Positions 30,378-39,861 are shown, counted from the first letter of the stretch. The stretch: 64,000 nucleotides of DNA from an uncultured Mucispirillum sp. (GCA_944325215.1 CALUZC010000006.1:39363-103362); one strand, 5' to 3'. Numbers and translations: made by a program. The notes: generated by a model from the sequence alone, not told the origin.

Positions 30378-31694
30378 CTATAAGCCTTTTTGCTTGATTA
30401 AAAGCTCCATTGCATCTATTTCATTTTCTATATTAAATGCTATATATTCCATATTACTTTCATACATTGATTTAAACACTTCTAATATATTATTTAAAGA
30501 CTCCACTATTTTTTCTTGAAGCTGGTTTATTTTTTCATCTCTTAATAATATATTTTGCAAATATGTATCCACCAAGTATTCCACATATGGAATATACCTG
30601 TTATTTATCCTATCAATATTTTTATTATATTTTCGTTTATCCTTATGAAGTATATTAATTTTTTCAAGATATGATTTCATATTATATAACACACCTGTTA
30701 AATGTGTTCCATTATGAACAACTCTTGCCATTAATGTATCTATTTTTTTTATAGATTCATCTAAACTATATATAACATACTCATAATCAGTGGATTCTTC
30801 CTGTAAAATTGGAGTATCATTTTCCTTATAATTCTCTTTGATTTCAGCATTTTCAAAAATTATCATTTTATTTTCTGTATCTAAATAAACACTTTTTATA
30901 TAATTACCAATATTTTCTTTAAACCATGCAAGCATTAACGCTTTATTTGAATTACCATTAAATTTGCTGGTAATGATAGAAAGCGGAATTTGACCATATT
31001 CGCTTAATGGGCATAAAATAAAAACATACTGGCTTCTTGTAAGAAAATGTGCATAAAACGTATAAATTATAAGCAAAATAGATGAAGGAAACAGTATGTA
31101 AAAAAGTAAAATAGAATCGTGAAAAGTATTGCCAACATATTGTAATACATTAAAAAAACCACTTTCAACAGGTAAATAAAAAAAACTATCAAAAAAAATG
31201 TAATTATTTGCTATAAAAGTTAGATTTAAAAAAAATAAAAATAAAAAATAAAATAAAAATATTATGAAAATAATGGAAAATATTGCAATAAAATTTTCAA
31301 ATTTAATATATTTTCTATATTTATTTATAAAATCACTTTGCTTTAATCCATAATCATATATTAATTTTAAAGTATATAAACTATACACGAAACTTGCAGT
31401 AATACATATTAAAGCAGAAGTGGCTCTTGTAAAAAATGATATTAAAACAAGTGAAATAAATATATATAATGGAACTAAACTAGTCTTTACACATACACTG
31501 TAAGTATATTTAATAAGAAAAAATGTGCCTAAAAGCATTACAATTAAAGAAAGCATAGCATAATTATAAGAAAAATAACCATAATTAAATAAAGCTGTTA
31601 AATAATTCATCATATAAAAATATAGTGATGATAAAAAGCTCATAGTAATTTTTTGTATATTTATTTCTATTTTAGAGTAATCAATTTGTATCAT
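30378..31694 (-). CDS. XpaC-like membrane protein, paralogue 4
   Basis: This 438-residue protein has about six membrane helices in residues 1-215. Then comes a cytoplasmic region, and a C-terminal helical domain (about 290-438) with NRYIPYVEYLVDTYLQNI and IENEIDAMELLIKQKG. That domain resembles XpaC (5-bromo-4-chloroindolyl phosphate hydrolysis family, PF10112): a YLP/YIP helix, then a coiled segment, then an ID-ME-L end. It is last in an operon with three paralogues and an ATPase. Biochemical function is not known for this group. Confidence 0.55.
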   Translation of the reverse strand: MIQIDYSKIEINIQKITMSFLSSLYFYMMNYLTALFNYGYFSYNYAMLSLIVMLLGTFFLIKYTYSVCVKTSLVPLYIFISLVLISFFTRATSALICITASFVYSLYTLKLIYDYGLKQSDFINKYRKYIKFENFIAIFSIIFIIFLFYFLFLFFLNLTFIANNYIFFDSFFYLPVESGFFNVLQYVGNTFHDSILLFYILFPSSILLIIYTFYAHFLTRSQYVFILCPLSEYGQIPLSIITSKFNGNSNKALMLAWFKENIGNYIKSVYLDTENKMIIFENAEIKENYKENDTPILQEESTDYEYVIYSLDESIKKIDTLMARVVHNGTHLTGVLYNMKSYLEKINILHKDKRKYNKNIDRINNRYIPYVEYLVDTYLQNILLRDEKINQLQEKIVESLNNILEVFKSMYESNMEYIAFNIENEIDAMELLIKQKGL

Positions 31695-31709
31695 AAAATC
31701 CTTTTTGTA

Positions 31710-32270
31710 TTAAATATTTATAATCTTATCTGCTATTTTTTTATCTTTCTCTCTATTTGCTGTATATATAATAGATTTACCTTGATTTTTAGCCTGTATA
31801 ATCTTTTCTGCAACCTTTTCTTTAGATATTTCATCTAAAGATACAAAAGGTTCATCTAAAAAAATAAGTTTTTTCGTTTCAAGGTATCCATATATAAAAA
31901 GCAGCCGTTTTTGACCATCACTTAAATAAAAGGGGCTCATATCCTTTAACGCATTTATTTCATTAAGTAAATTTTCTGCCATTAATTCATTATTATCAGT
32001 AATAAGCAATGCCTCAGCAAAGGCAGTCTCTTTAAATATTAAATGCTCTGGAAACTGCAGGCAAACCCCATACTCTTTTTTATCAATAAAAAAATTAATA
32101 CTGCCCTGCTTTTTTTCCATTATACCTAATATGGTTTTTAACAGCACACTTTTTCCACTGCCATTAAGCCCAAAAATACAAATAATCTCACCACTTTTCA
32201 CATTTATACTTACAGGCTTATTATTAGTAATTGTAACAACATCACTAATTTCTAACAGCATATTATCCAA
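31710..32270 (-). CDS. small ABC ATPase, ECF/CbiO-like
   Basis: This 186-residue protein is a minimal ATPase. It has Walker A GLNGSGKS (about 34-41), the Q-loop LQFPEHLIF typical of ECF/CbiO ATPases, the signature YLSDGQKRLL (D in place of G), and Walker B LIFLDEPFVSLD. The switch His after Walker B is missing: it reads IIYTANREKD. Usually such ATPases pair with an EcfT membrane subunit, which is absent here. The neighbours are XpaC-like membrane proteins, which may be its partners. Confidence 0.75.
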   Translation of the reverse strand: MDNMLLEISDVVTITNNKPVSINVKSGEIICIFGLNGSGKSVLLKTILGIMEKKQGSINFFIDKKEYGVCLQFPEHLIFKETAFAEALLITDNNELMAENLLNEINALKDMSPFYLSDGQKRLLFIYGYLETKKLIFLDEPFVSLDEISKEKVAEKIIQAKNQGKSIIYTANREKDKKIADKIINI

Positions 32271-33452
32271 CTACTTACCACCTTTTATATCTTTATAACC
32301 ACTTTGAGCAAGTATAATATCCATTGCGTCCATATGGCTTTCTAAAGCAAGCATATTCATATTATACATTTTCTTCATTATTTCTTTTAATACACTATCA
32401 ATTTCATTTAGAGTAGCAGTTATTTTTTCCTGCATTTCCTTTGTTATATCAATTGGCAGTTCGTTATTGTTTATGTATGATAATATTAACTTCTCAATAT
32501 AAGGGATATATTTTTCATTAATATTTTTAATATGCTTATTAAATTTATATTCTTCTCCCTTATGGTAGTTATCTATTTTTACAAGTTCATCTTTAATGCT
32601 ACATGCTGTTTGTTTTATTTCTTCATTATCTAATTTTTCAATTAAATTATCTATGGAGTTTATAGCAATATATAAAGTTTGATTATCTTCATTTACTGTA
32701 TCGCTTTTACTAATTTCTTCACTGCTGTAAAAACATAACGCCTTTTTCTTGTTATCATATCCAATATGATTAATATAAGGCTCAATATTAGTTAAATACC
32801 ATTTATATTTTAATACTTCTTCTTCATTACATAAGTTTTCTATAAATATATATTTTTTTTCTTTACTGCATACTACATAGTAAGCATATTTATATTTATA
32901 TAAAGTAAAATAAATTATTATACAGGCAATAAATGAAACAGCATATAAAAGAGTTATTAATAAATAAGCATTATCACTAATCACTTTCGATAAAATTAAT
33001 GGATAAATTACAAGAATATAACTTACCATAATAAAAAAACTTATTATAAAATTTGGCTTAAAAGTTTTAGTATTAATATATGGGCTGTAATATTTATCTA
33101 CTACTTTTACCATATTTTGTATTGAAAATATTTTATATAAAGCAGTCAGCATAAATACAATAGATATAACATAACATGATATAGATAAAAATGCTCTAAA
33201 AGAACCATTAGGAATAAAAATAGATAAAAATACAAGTATAAGCCCAAAAACAATATATCCATATATTACTTTATCTACTTTGCCATTTACTATATGTATT
33301 AATTTTCCAACTATAAAAAACAATATACTTGAAAAAGCAATCAACTCATATGATTTACCATCATTTTCATTTAATAACATACCCATTGATAATGTATATA
33401 TTGAATAAATATAAGGTATAACCATTTTATTTAAATCTACCCATACATTCAT
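32271..33452 (-). CDS. XpaC-like membrane protein, paralogue 3
   Basis: This 393-residue protein has six or so membrane helices to about residue 190 (including YELIAFSSILFFIVGKLIH). A linker and a C-terminal helical domain follow, with NEKYIPYIEKLILSYINNNELPI, then KEMQEKITATLNEID and LESHMDAMDIILAQSG. It is one base apart from the ATPase gene downstream, so coupled. The domain order equals that of paralogues 1, 2 and 4. Confidence 0.55.
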   Translation of the reverse strand: MNVWVDLNKMVIPYIYSIYTLSMGMLLNENDGKSYELIAFSSILFFIVGKLIHIVNGKVDKVIYGYIVFGLILVFLSIFIPNGSFRAFLSISCYVISIVFMLTALYKIFSIQNMVKVVDKYYSPYINTKTFKPNFIISFFIMVSYILVIYPLILSKVISDNAYLLITLLYAVSFIACIIIYFTLYKYKYAYYVVCSKEKKYIFIENLCNEEEVLKYKWYLTNIEPYINHIGYDNKKKALCFYSSEEISKSDTVNEDNQTLYIAINSIDNLIEKLDNEEIKQTACSIKDELVKIDNYHKGEEYKFNKHIKNINEKYIPYIEKLILSYINNNELPIDITKEMQEKITATLNEIDSVLKEIMKKMYNMNMLALESHMDAMDIILAQSGYKDIKGGK

Positions 33453-33486
33453 AAACTTGCCCTCTCTAAAATAATAAACACTTTAG

Positions 33487-34674
33487 TTAGCTTATGCTTT
33501 TATAATTTAACATGATATCCATTGCCTGCATATAGCTTTCCAGTTCAAGCATATTTTTATTATACATTTCCTGAACACTTTTTTCAAAGGTATCATTAAT
33601 TTTTTCAAGTGATGCAATAATTTTTTCCTGCATAGTTTGTGTTAATTCTATATCTAACTGCATATTATTATAATAAGCCTGCACTAAACTTTTAATATAA
33701 GGAATATATCTTTCATTAATATGGTGGATATATTTATTAAACTGATGTTTTTCTTGATGCATATTATTTATTTTATTTAATTTATCAATAATACTTTTAA
33801 GAATACCTGCTATTTCATGGCTTTTTTCATCTGCAAGTAATGAATTTATTACATTAATTGATTTATCAAGACTACATTCAAGCGCTTCATTATATTCATT
33901 TGACTTAATAACATCATCTTCATCATCAAATATTATAACTCCATTTTCTTCATTATAATGGGCATAATAAACATATGGTTCTACCTGATTTTTAAACAAT
34001 TCATATCCATCAGTATTGTATTGATTAGCTAATGATGAAAAATATATTTTTCTATTACTGCTTAAAGATAAAACAACATATGCAATTTTATATTTATATA
34101 TTATATTATAAAATAAGTATATATAAGCTATACAAACTAAAGTATTTAAAAAGTATAATATTGGCATTAACTTATAATGGTAAATAAAACTTTTTATACC
34201 TGAATTAAATAATATTTGTGCAGCAATGAAAAAATATAAAAATAATACCACTAATAACAAAACAGGTCGTGGGTTAAATTTATTTTTATTTATATAAATA
34301 TAGCTGTATTTATGAATACTTCTTAAGCTAAAGTAAAATCTTATTATAGAAAATATAAAATATAAGCAGCTTAATAATGAAAATAATAATAACAACAGGT
34401 TAGATATTGAGTATGAAGTTGTTAGAAATAATATGGTAGAAGATACCATTACAACTATCTGGACTGCACCTATGACTTTAGATAATTGAAATTTTTTAAG
34501 TATATATATAAATATAAAATTATAAAATATAAAAAGAAATATAATATTATAAAATATCATATATACAATAGAATTTGATGTATTAATTATAGTAGCAATT
34601 GAAGCTATTATAATAAGATATATAGATGTCATTAATGAAGCACTAATTTTATCAATATTAATATAATTATTCAT
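33487..34674 (-). CDS. XpaC-like membrane protein, paralogue 2
   Basis: This 395-residue protein has an N-terminal half with about six membrane helices and a C-terminal domain (about 255-390) nearly identical in sequence to paralogue 1 (for example INVINSLLADEKSHEIAGIL, HHINERYIPYIKSLVQAYY). The N-terminal halves of the two differ much more. This uneven identity suggests recent gene conversion of the C-terminal part. RBS GGGAG lies before ATG at 34674. Confidence 0.6.
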   Translation of the reverse strand: MNNYINIDKISASLMTSIYLIIIASIATIINTSNSIVYMIFYNIIFLFIFYNFIFIYILKKFQLSKVIGAVQIVVMVSSTILFLTTSYSISNLLLLLFSLLSCLYFIFSIIRFYFSLRSIHKYSYIYINKNKFNPRPVLLLVVLFLYFFIAAQILFNSGIKSFIYHYKLMPILYFLNTLVCIAYIYLFYNIIYKYKIAYVVLSLSSNRKIYFSSLANQYNTDGYELFKNQVEPYVYYAHYNEENGVIIFDDEDDVIKSNEYNEALECSLDKSINVINSLLADEKSHEIAGILKSIIDKLNKINNMHQEKHQFNKYIHHINERYIPYIKSLVQAYYNNMQLDIELTQTMQEKIIASLEKINDTFEKSVQEMYNKNMLELESYMQAMDIMLNYKSIS

Positions 34675-34706
34675 ATTTTCTCCCTGCTTTTTATATTTAA
34701 TATAAT

Positions 34707-35894
34707 TTATGCCTTACTGCCTGCATTTTTATAATTTAACATAATATCTATTGCCTGCATATAGCTTTCCAGTTCAAGCATATTTTTATTATACATTTCC
34801 TGCACACTTTTTTCAAAGGTATCATTAATTTTTTCAAGTGATAATATAATCTTTTCCTGCATAGTTTTAGTTAAATCTAAATCAAGCTGCATATTATTAT
34901 AATAAGCCTGCACTAAACTTTTAATATAAGGAATATATCTTTCATTAATATGGTGGATATATTTATTAAACTGATGTTTTTCTTGATGCATATTATTTAT
35001 TTTATTTAATTTATCAATAATACTTTTAAGAATACCTGCTATTTCATGGCTTTTTTCATCTGCAAGTAATGAATTTATTACATTAATTGATTTATCAAGA
35101 TTACATTCAAGCACTTCATTATTTTCATTTGATTTAAGAATATCATCTTCATCATCAAATGTTATAACGTTATTTTCTTCATTATAATGAGCATAATAAA
35201 CATATGGTTCTACTTGGTTTTTAAACAATTCATATATATCAGTAGAATTTTGATTAATTAATGATGAAACATGAATTTTTCTATTACGACTTAAATATAA
35301 AACAACATATGCACTTTTATATTTATGCAGTAACCTATAATATAAGTATATATATATAAACGAGAATACAACATAAATAAAATATTTTATTATTGCTAAA
35401 TAATCATTCATGATATAATCAGTCATGATATATTCAGTATACAGGAATGCTAAAGAAAAGAAATATGTCCATAACAATAAGATATAAATAAATAACAATA
35501 AAAATGGACGTGGTTTAAATTTATTTTTATTTACATATATGTAACTATATTTATAAATATTTCTTACATGGAAGTGTAGTTTGAATAAAGAAAAAATAAA
35601 AAATATATTACATAAATATGCAAATACTACCAACACCCCATTATATTTTGAATATTCTGCTTTAGTTATTATAAAAAGAACTGTAGTAATAACTATTAAA
35701 CTTACTTGTAAAATACTCATGTTTTTAGATAGTTTAAATTTATATGGAATATAAAGAAATACAGTATTATAGACTATCAAAAGTAATATGGCAGCAACTG
35801 GATTAGTTAAGCTAAAAATAGTAGTTGTTATACTAATATATATAAATGCAATTAATAAAGCACTGACTCTATCTATATTAACATAGTTATTCAT
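34707..35894 (-). CDS. XpaC-like membrane protein, paralogue 1
   Basis: This 395-residue protein shares its layout with paralogue 2: membrane helices to about residue 200, then AYVVLYLSRNRKIHVSSL, then the conserved C-terminal helical domain. It starts 9 bp after the sirtuin gene. The order sirtuin, three paralogues, ATPase, fourth paralogue on one strand with tiny gaps is a clear operon. Confidence 0.6.
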   Translation of the reverse strand: MNNYVNIDRVSALLIAFIYISITTTIFSLTNPVAAILLLIVYNTVFLYIPYKFKLSKNMSILQVSLIVITTVLFIITKAEYSKYNGVLVVFAYLCNIFFIFSLFKLHFHVRNIYKYSYIYVNKNKFKPRPFLLLFIYILLLWTYFFSLAFLYTEYIMTDYIMNDYLAIIKYFIYVVFSFIYIYLYYRLLHKYKSAYVVLYLSRNRKIHVSSLINQNSTDIYELFKNQVEPYVYYAHYNEENNVITFDDEDDILKSNENNEVLECNLDKSINVINSLLADEKSHEIAGILKSIIDKLNKINNMHQEKHQFNKYIHHINERYIPYIKSLVQAYYNNMQLDLDLTKTMQEKIILSLEKINDTFEKSVQEMYNKNMLELESYMQAIDIMLNYKNAGSKA

Positions 35895-35902
35895 ACATCA
35901 CC

Positions 35903-36622
35903 TTATTTTTCAAGTATAGAAGTGGCAAATTCCTGAACCTTACTGCTTACATTTTCTGCTCTGTCATATATTACTTCATCAAAAAGTTTATCATTTATAT
36001 ATATTGATTTTTCAAGGTTACATAAAAGCCTTGATGCTTTTACACCATATGATTTATCCCCTAAAATATGAGCAATAGGCACAACAGAACCTTCTGTTCC
36101 AATAACTGCTACACCATCATTTTCTGATAAGCCTGCAAATGCCCCATACATATCAGCATATTTTGGTGCCTGCTCTCCAAAAAATACAATAGATGGCTTA
36201 AAGTGAGTGCCGCCACAATTTTGGCATACTGCACCTTTAAATTCATCTGTAATATAAACTTCATGATTACACTTTGTGCAGTGAATATAATTTATTCTGC
36301 CATGAACATGCATCACATCAGTGCAGCCTACATCTTCTAATAAATTATCAATATTTTGGGTAATGACTATGACTTTTTCTTTTCCATATTTTTGCTGCAG
36401 AGATGCTATAGCTTTATGCATACTGTTAGGTTTTGCTTTTGCATACTCTACTCGCCTTAAAGAATAAAACTCGTGAACTAAATTATAATTTTTCTCCCAA
36501 GTATTAATATTGCATACCTGGTTAACATCATATTTATCCCACAGGCCATTGCCGCCACGGAAAACTCCCAATCCACTATCTGCACTTAAGCCTGCACCAC
36601 TGAAAAATACTATTTTGCTCAT
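35903..36622 (-). CDS. cobB: sirtuin NAD-dependent protein deacylase
   Basis: This 239-residue protein has GAGLSADSGLGVFRGGNGLW (NAD site), TQNIDNLLEDVG, catalytic His in MHVHG, and a zinc site with CTKC and CQNCG pairs. FYSLRR gives the Tyr-x-x-Arg pair found in desuccinylase-type sirtuins such as E. coli CobB. It removes acyl groups from lysines, making nicotinamide and O-acyl-ADP-ribose. It heads the XpaC-like operon. Confidence 0.9.
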   Translation of the reverse strand: MSKIVFFSGAGLSADSGLGVFRGGNGLWDKYDVNQVCNINTWEKNYNLVHEFYSLRRVEYAKAKPNSMHKAIASLQQKYGKEKVIVITQNIDNLLEDVGCTDVMHVHGRINYIHCTKCNHEVYITDEFKGAVCQNCGGTHFKPSIVFFGEQAPKYADMYGAFAGLSENDGVAVIGTEGSVVPIAHILGDKSYGVKASRLLCNLEKSIYINDKLFDEVIYDRAENVSSKVQEFATSILEK

Positions 36623-36711
36623 AATGCACCTAAAATGACAATATTAATATAAATATACATTAATGATTATTTATTGCAAGCATAATATAATATTATTTAG
36701 TTAGAAACAAT

Positions 36712-36735
36712 AAAAAAGGGGCTTTTAAGCCCCTG
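36712..36735 (-). terminator. terminator of rho
   Basis: AGGGGCTT-AAAA-GCCCCT-like stem (GGGGCTTTTAAGCCCC) is followed leftward by T6. It lies directly after the rho stop codon. Confidence 0.75.
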
Positions 36736-36739
36736 TAAT

Positions 36740-38026
36740 TTATTTACTCATATTATTTAAAAATTCTGTATTTGTTTTAGTGCCACGCATTTTATCGAGC
36801 ACAAGCTCCATAGCATCTACCGAATTCATATTTGATAAGAACCTGCGTAATATCCAAACTTTATTTTGTTCTTCTTGAGTGTGAAGTAATTCTTCACGTC
36901 TTGTGCCTGATTTATTAATATCAATAGCAGGAAAGAGCCTGCGTTCCACAAGCCTTCTATCAAGGTGAAGTTCCATATTACCAGTTCCTTTAAATTCTTC
37001 AAAAATAACTTCGTCCATTCTAGAGCCAGTATCCACCAATGCTGAAGCAATAATAGAAAGAGAGCCGCCATTTTCAATATTTCTTGCAGCACCAAAAAAG
37101 CGTTTTGGTTTATGGAGTGCATTAGCGTCTACACCACCTGAAAGCACTTTACCGCTGGACGGTTCAACAGCATTATATGCACGAGCAAGGCGAGTTATAC
37201 TATCAAGAATAATAACAACATCTCTGCCGCTTTCTACTAAACGTTTAGATTTATTTAAAACCATTTCAGCCACTTGAACGTGCCTGTATGCAGGCTCATC
37301 AAATGTAGAAGAAATAACTTCTACCTGCATAGGCTGCCTGCCTTCGTTTATGGCATCTTCTGTCATTTTGGCAACTGTTTTCTTAAAGTCAGTAACTTCT
37401 TCTGGACGTTCATCAATTAAAAGTAATATCATATATACTTCTGGGTGATTTTTTGCAATAGAGCCAGCAATAGATTTCATAAGAACAGTTTTACCAGTTC
37501 TTGGTGGAGCAACAATTAAGCCACGCTGCCCTTTACCTATTGGTGCAATTAAATTTATACATCTTGTATCGTATTTTGTAGGGTCTGCTTCTAAATCAAG
37601 CCTTTCATCAGGAAAAAGAGGTGTTAAGTTTTCAAAAAGGTTTCTTTGCCTTGTAGGTGCATCAAAGTTTACTGTTTCTACTTTTAAAAGTGCAAAATAT
37701 TTTTCATTATCTTTAGGCGGCCTAATTTCGCCTGCCACAGTATCACCATTTCTTAAACCAAGACGTCTAATTTGAGCAGGCGAAACATATATATCATCAG
37801 GCCCCGGTAAATAGTTATAATCAGGGGAGCGTAAAAACCCAAAACCATCAGGCAAAATCTCTAAAACACCCTGACCATATATCTGACCATTTTTAATGCT
37901 TGTAGATTTTAATATTTCAAATACAAGCTCCTGCTTAAGTAAGTTTTCAGCATTTTCAATTTCAAGCTGAGTAGCAATAGCTACTAAATCTTCAATAGAT
38001 TTCTTTTTTAATTCAGTAAGATTCAC
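36740..38026 (-). CDS. rho: transcription termination factor Rho
   Basis: This 428-residue full-length protein has an N-terminal helix bundle, the RNA-binding cold-shock part ([20 protein letters not shown]), Walker [13 protein letters not shown], Walker [17 protein letters not shown], the Q-loop and R-loop region [19 protein letters not shown], and Arg finger [16 protein letters not shown]. It is the hexameric RNA helicase that ends transcripts. It is not in an operon with cobB, since a terminator separates them. Confidence 0.96.
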   Translation of the reverse strand: MNLTELKKKSIEDLVAIATQLEIENAENLLKQELVFEILKSTSIKNGQIYGQGVLEILPDGFGFLRSPDYNYLPGPDDIYVSPAQIRRLGLRNGDTVAGEIRPPKDNEKYFALLKVETVNFDAPTRQRNLFENLTPLFPDERLDLEADPTKYDTRCINLIAPIGKGQRGLIVAPPRTGKTVLMKSIAGSIAKNHPEVYMILLLIDERPEEVTDFKKTVAKMTEDAINEGRQPMQVEVISSTFDEPAYRHVQVAEMVLNKSKRLVESGRDVVIILDSITRLARAYNAVEPSSGKVLSGGVDANALHKPKRFFGAARNIENGGSLSIIASALVDTGSRMDEVIFEEFKGTGNMELHLDRRLVERRLFPAIDINKSGTRREELLHTQEEQNKVWILRRFLSNMNSVDAMELVLDKMRGTKTNTEFLNNMSK

Positions 38027-38242
38027 AAAATACCTCTTTATATATTGACTTTATAAATTACTTTAAAATTAAGCAACATTAAGAATTGCCGTAAATAATA
38101 CGACTTAATAAATATATAAAATTCAAGCAAAATAACTTAAGGTAACTGAAATTTAACTATGTTTGACTTATAATATACAGAACCTTGAGAAAGTAGTATG
38201 AATACTCGCTTCTTTATTATTATATATTTTTATACTTGTCAA
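38027..38242 (-). promoter_or_regulatory. rho promoter and long leader
   Basis: TTGACA (38237-38242) and TAATAA (38214-38219) with 17 bp between them fit a leftward promoter. The leader is about 180 nt without a clear reading frame. Long leaders before rho are known to carry autoregulation, which is possible here. The gap 38243-38341 holds only the hairpin after the lipoprotein gene. Confidence 0.4.
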
Positions 38243-38298
38243 GAAAAAATTTTATAATTTAGATAAAATTATATACAATATATAAAAACATAAAAGAA

Positions 38299-38329
38299 GC
38301 ATTTCCATATTATTAAAATATGGAAATGC
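38299..38329 (-). terminator. terminator of lipoprotein copy 1
   Basis: GCATTTCCATATT pairs perfectly with AATATGGAAATGC. It lies 13 bp after the stop codon. The same hairpin follows copy 2 at 39103-39133. Confidence 0.65.
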
Positions 38330-38341
38330 CATGATATATTA

Positions 38342-38902
38342 TTATTGAACTGAATAATTTATTTTTACTACATAAGGTTTTACAAGGTCGATAATAGCCT
38401 GCATTTGCTCACCAGTTGGCATAACGCCTTGTGGTATTAATTCTTGTAATTTTAATAATTCTTCTTGAGTTAATAAAGCACAAACTGATGAACGTGTTCC
38501 TATTGGTGGATTATTTGATGTTCTAAAAGTTACATTACTTTTACCATTTGCACTTATTAAAACACCCGGTACTTGTGGTGAATTTGTTTCAACAAAAAGA
38601 GCCTCTTCTAATTTCACTGCTGTAAATTCAACTAAATAACTATCCATACTTACAAAAAAAGCATCTTTATTATCTTTTCTTGTATTAGTTATACTTACAG
38701 TAGTAGTATAAGTAGTTCCTGAAGAAGTCAATTGACCAATATCTTCACCCTGCATTGCATTAAATTCAGCCATAAAATCGGCTAAAACTTGTTCTGCTGT
38801 TTTAGATGTTGTTGGAGCTGAATTTGAACTTTCTTCTGCACAACCTGCAATAAAAATTGCTAGTACAGACACTAATAAAATAGTTTTTAAAAATTGTTTC
38901 AT
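38342..38902 (-). CDS. lipoprotein of unknown function, copy 1
   Basis: This 186-residue protein has signal MKQFLKTILLVSVLAIFIAGC with lipobox IAGC. A short Ser/Thr linker (EESSNSAPTTSK) is followed by a helical stretch (AEQVLADFMAEFNAMQGE) and a beta-rich domain. No family is recognised. It is identical in protein sequence to copy 2. RBS AAGGGG lies 9 nt before ATG. The promoter has a C9 tract, so expression may switch on and off. Confidence 0.75.
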   Translation of the reverse strand: MKQFLKTILLVSVLAIFIAGCAEESSNSAPTTSKTAEQVLADFMAEFNAMQGEDIGQLTSSGTTYTTTVSITNTRKDNKDAFFVSMDSYLVEFTAVKLEEALFVETNSPQVPGVLISANGKSNVTFRTSNNPPIGTRSSVCALLTQEELLKLQELIPQGVMPTGEQMQAIIDLVKPYVVKINYSVQ

Positions 38903-38950
38903 GTAATAAACCCCTTAAATTTTTGAAGCTTCTGTTATTGTCGACAGTTC

Positions 38951-38977
38951 ATTTTATCATGGGGGGGGGAATGTCAA
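38951..38977 (-). promoter_or_regulatory. promoter with C9 tract (copy 1)
   Basis: Leftward TTGACA (38972-38977) and TAAAAT (38951-38956) are separated by 15 bp, of which nine are C (G9 at 38961-38969 on the plus strand). Slippage would change the spacer; 17 bp would need eleven C. Promoter-spacer homopolymers of this kind cause phase variation in known surface proteins. Confidence 0.7.
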
Positions 38978-39102
38978 GTGTTTTTTTAAATTATTAAAAA
39001 AAATATTTAAGTTGAAAAGAATATTATAATAATTAGAAGTATAATAAACTATAAATTATATTTTTAGATTAAATTATATACATATATAAAAGCATAAAAG
39101 AA

Positions 39103-39133
39103 GCATTTCCATATTATTAAAATATGGAAATGC
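39103..39133 (-). terminator. terminator of lipoprotein copy 2
   Basis: This is the same perfect 13-bp stem as at 38299-38329. It stands between copy 2 and the promoter of copy 1. Confidence 0.65.
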
Positions 39134-39145
39134 CATGATATATTA

Positions 39146-39706
39146 TTATTGAACTGAATAATTTATTTTTACTACATAAGGTTTTACAAGGTCGATAATA
39201 GCCTGCATTTGCTCACCAGTTGGCATAACGCCTTGTGGTATTAATTCTTGTAATTTTAATAATTCTTCTTGAGTTAATAAAGCACAAACTGATGAACGTG
39301 TTCCTATTGGTGGATTATTTGATGTTCTAAAAGTTACATTACTTTTACCATTTGCACTTATTAAAACACCCGGTACTTGTGGTGAATTTGTTTCAACAAA
39401 AAGAGCCTCTTCTAATTTCACTGCTGTAAATTCAACTAAATAACTATCCATACTTACAAAAAAAGCATCTTTATTATCTTTTCTTGTATTAGTTATACTT
39501 ACAGTAGTAGTATAAGTAGTTCCTGAAGAAGTCAATTGACCAATATCTTCACCCTGCATTGCATTAAATTCAGCCATAAAATCGGCTAAAACTTGTTCTG
39601 CTGTTTTAGATGTTGTTGGAGCTGAATTTGAACTTTCTTCTGCACAACCTGCAATAAAAATTGCTAGTACAGACACTAATAAAATAGTTTTTAAAAATTG
39701 TTTCAT
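39146..39706 (-). CDS. lipoprotein of unknown function, copy 2
   Basis: This 186-residue protein is identical to the product of 38342-38902, including signal and lipobox cysteine. It has its own promoter, C9 tract and terminator, so the two copies could switch independently and give three expression levels. The gene faces the ankyrin lipoprotein gene across a long inverted repeat. Confidence 0.75.
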   Translation of the reverse strand: MKQFLKTILLVSVLAIFIAGCAEESSNSAPTTSKTAEQVLADFMAEFNAMQGEDIGQLTSSGTTYTTTVSITNTRKDNKDAFFVSMDSYLVEFTAVKLEEALFVETNSPQVPGVLISANGKSNVTFRTSNNPPIGTRSSVCALLTQEELLKLQELIPQGVMPTGEQMQAIIDLVKPYVVKINYSVQ

Positions 39707-39754
39707 GTAATAAACCCCTTAAATTTTTGAAGCTTCTGTTATCGTCGACAGTTC

Positions 39755-39781
39755 ATTTTATCATGGGGGGGGGAATGTCAA
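39755..39781 (-). promoter_or_regulatory. promoter with C9 tract (copy 2)
   Basis: This is the same layout as copy 1: TTGACA (39776-39781), 15-bp spacer including G9/C9 at 39765-39773, TAAAAT (39755-39760). Confidence 0.7.
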
Positions 39782-39807
39782 GTGTTTTTTTAAATTATTA
39801 AAAAAAA

Positions 39808-39861
39808 TGTAAAATCTAAAAACGATTGCAACACATTAAGCAGTCGTTTTTAGATTTTACA
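39808..39861. repeat. 54-bp inverted repeat in divergent gap
   Basis: Perfect arms TGTAAAATCTAAAAACGA-type (17 bp, then further broken pairing) occur at 39808 and 39861, with a loop rich in A/C. It lies between the start regions of a leftward and a rightward gene, where a terminator is not expected. It may be a mobile remnant, a barrier to antisense reading, or a regulator site. Confidence 0.55.

Larger units (their letters stand above)
38283..39806. repeat. tandem duplication of lipoprotein gene unit
   Basis: Two units (about 38283-39005 and 39087-39806, offset 804 bp) contain promoter, gene and terminator. The coding parts give identical proteins. One visible difference lies in the leader (GTTATTGTCGA against GTTATCGTCGA). 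The duplication is recent or kept uniform by recombination. Confidence 0.85.

Noticed and set aside
38951..39773. G9 tracts as assembly error
   Set aside because: Both copies carry the same length at the same place between good -35 and -10 boxes, which is better explained as a promoter feature, though raw reads should be consulted.
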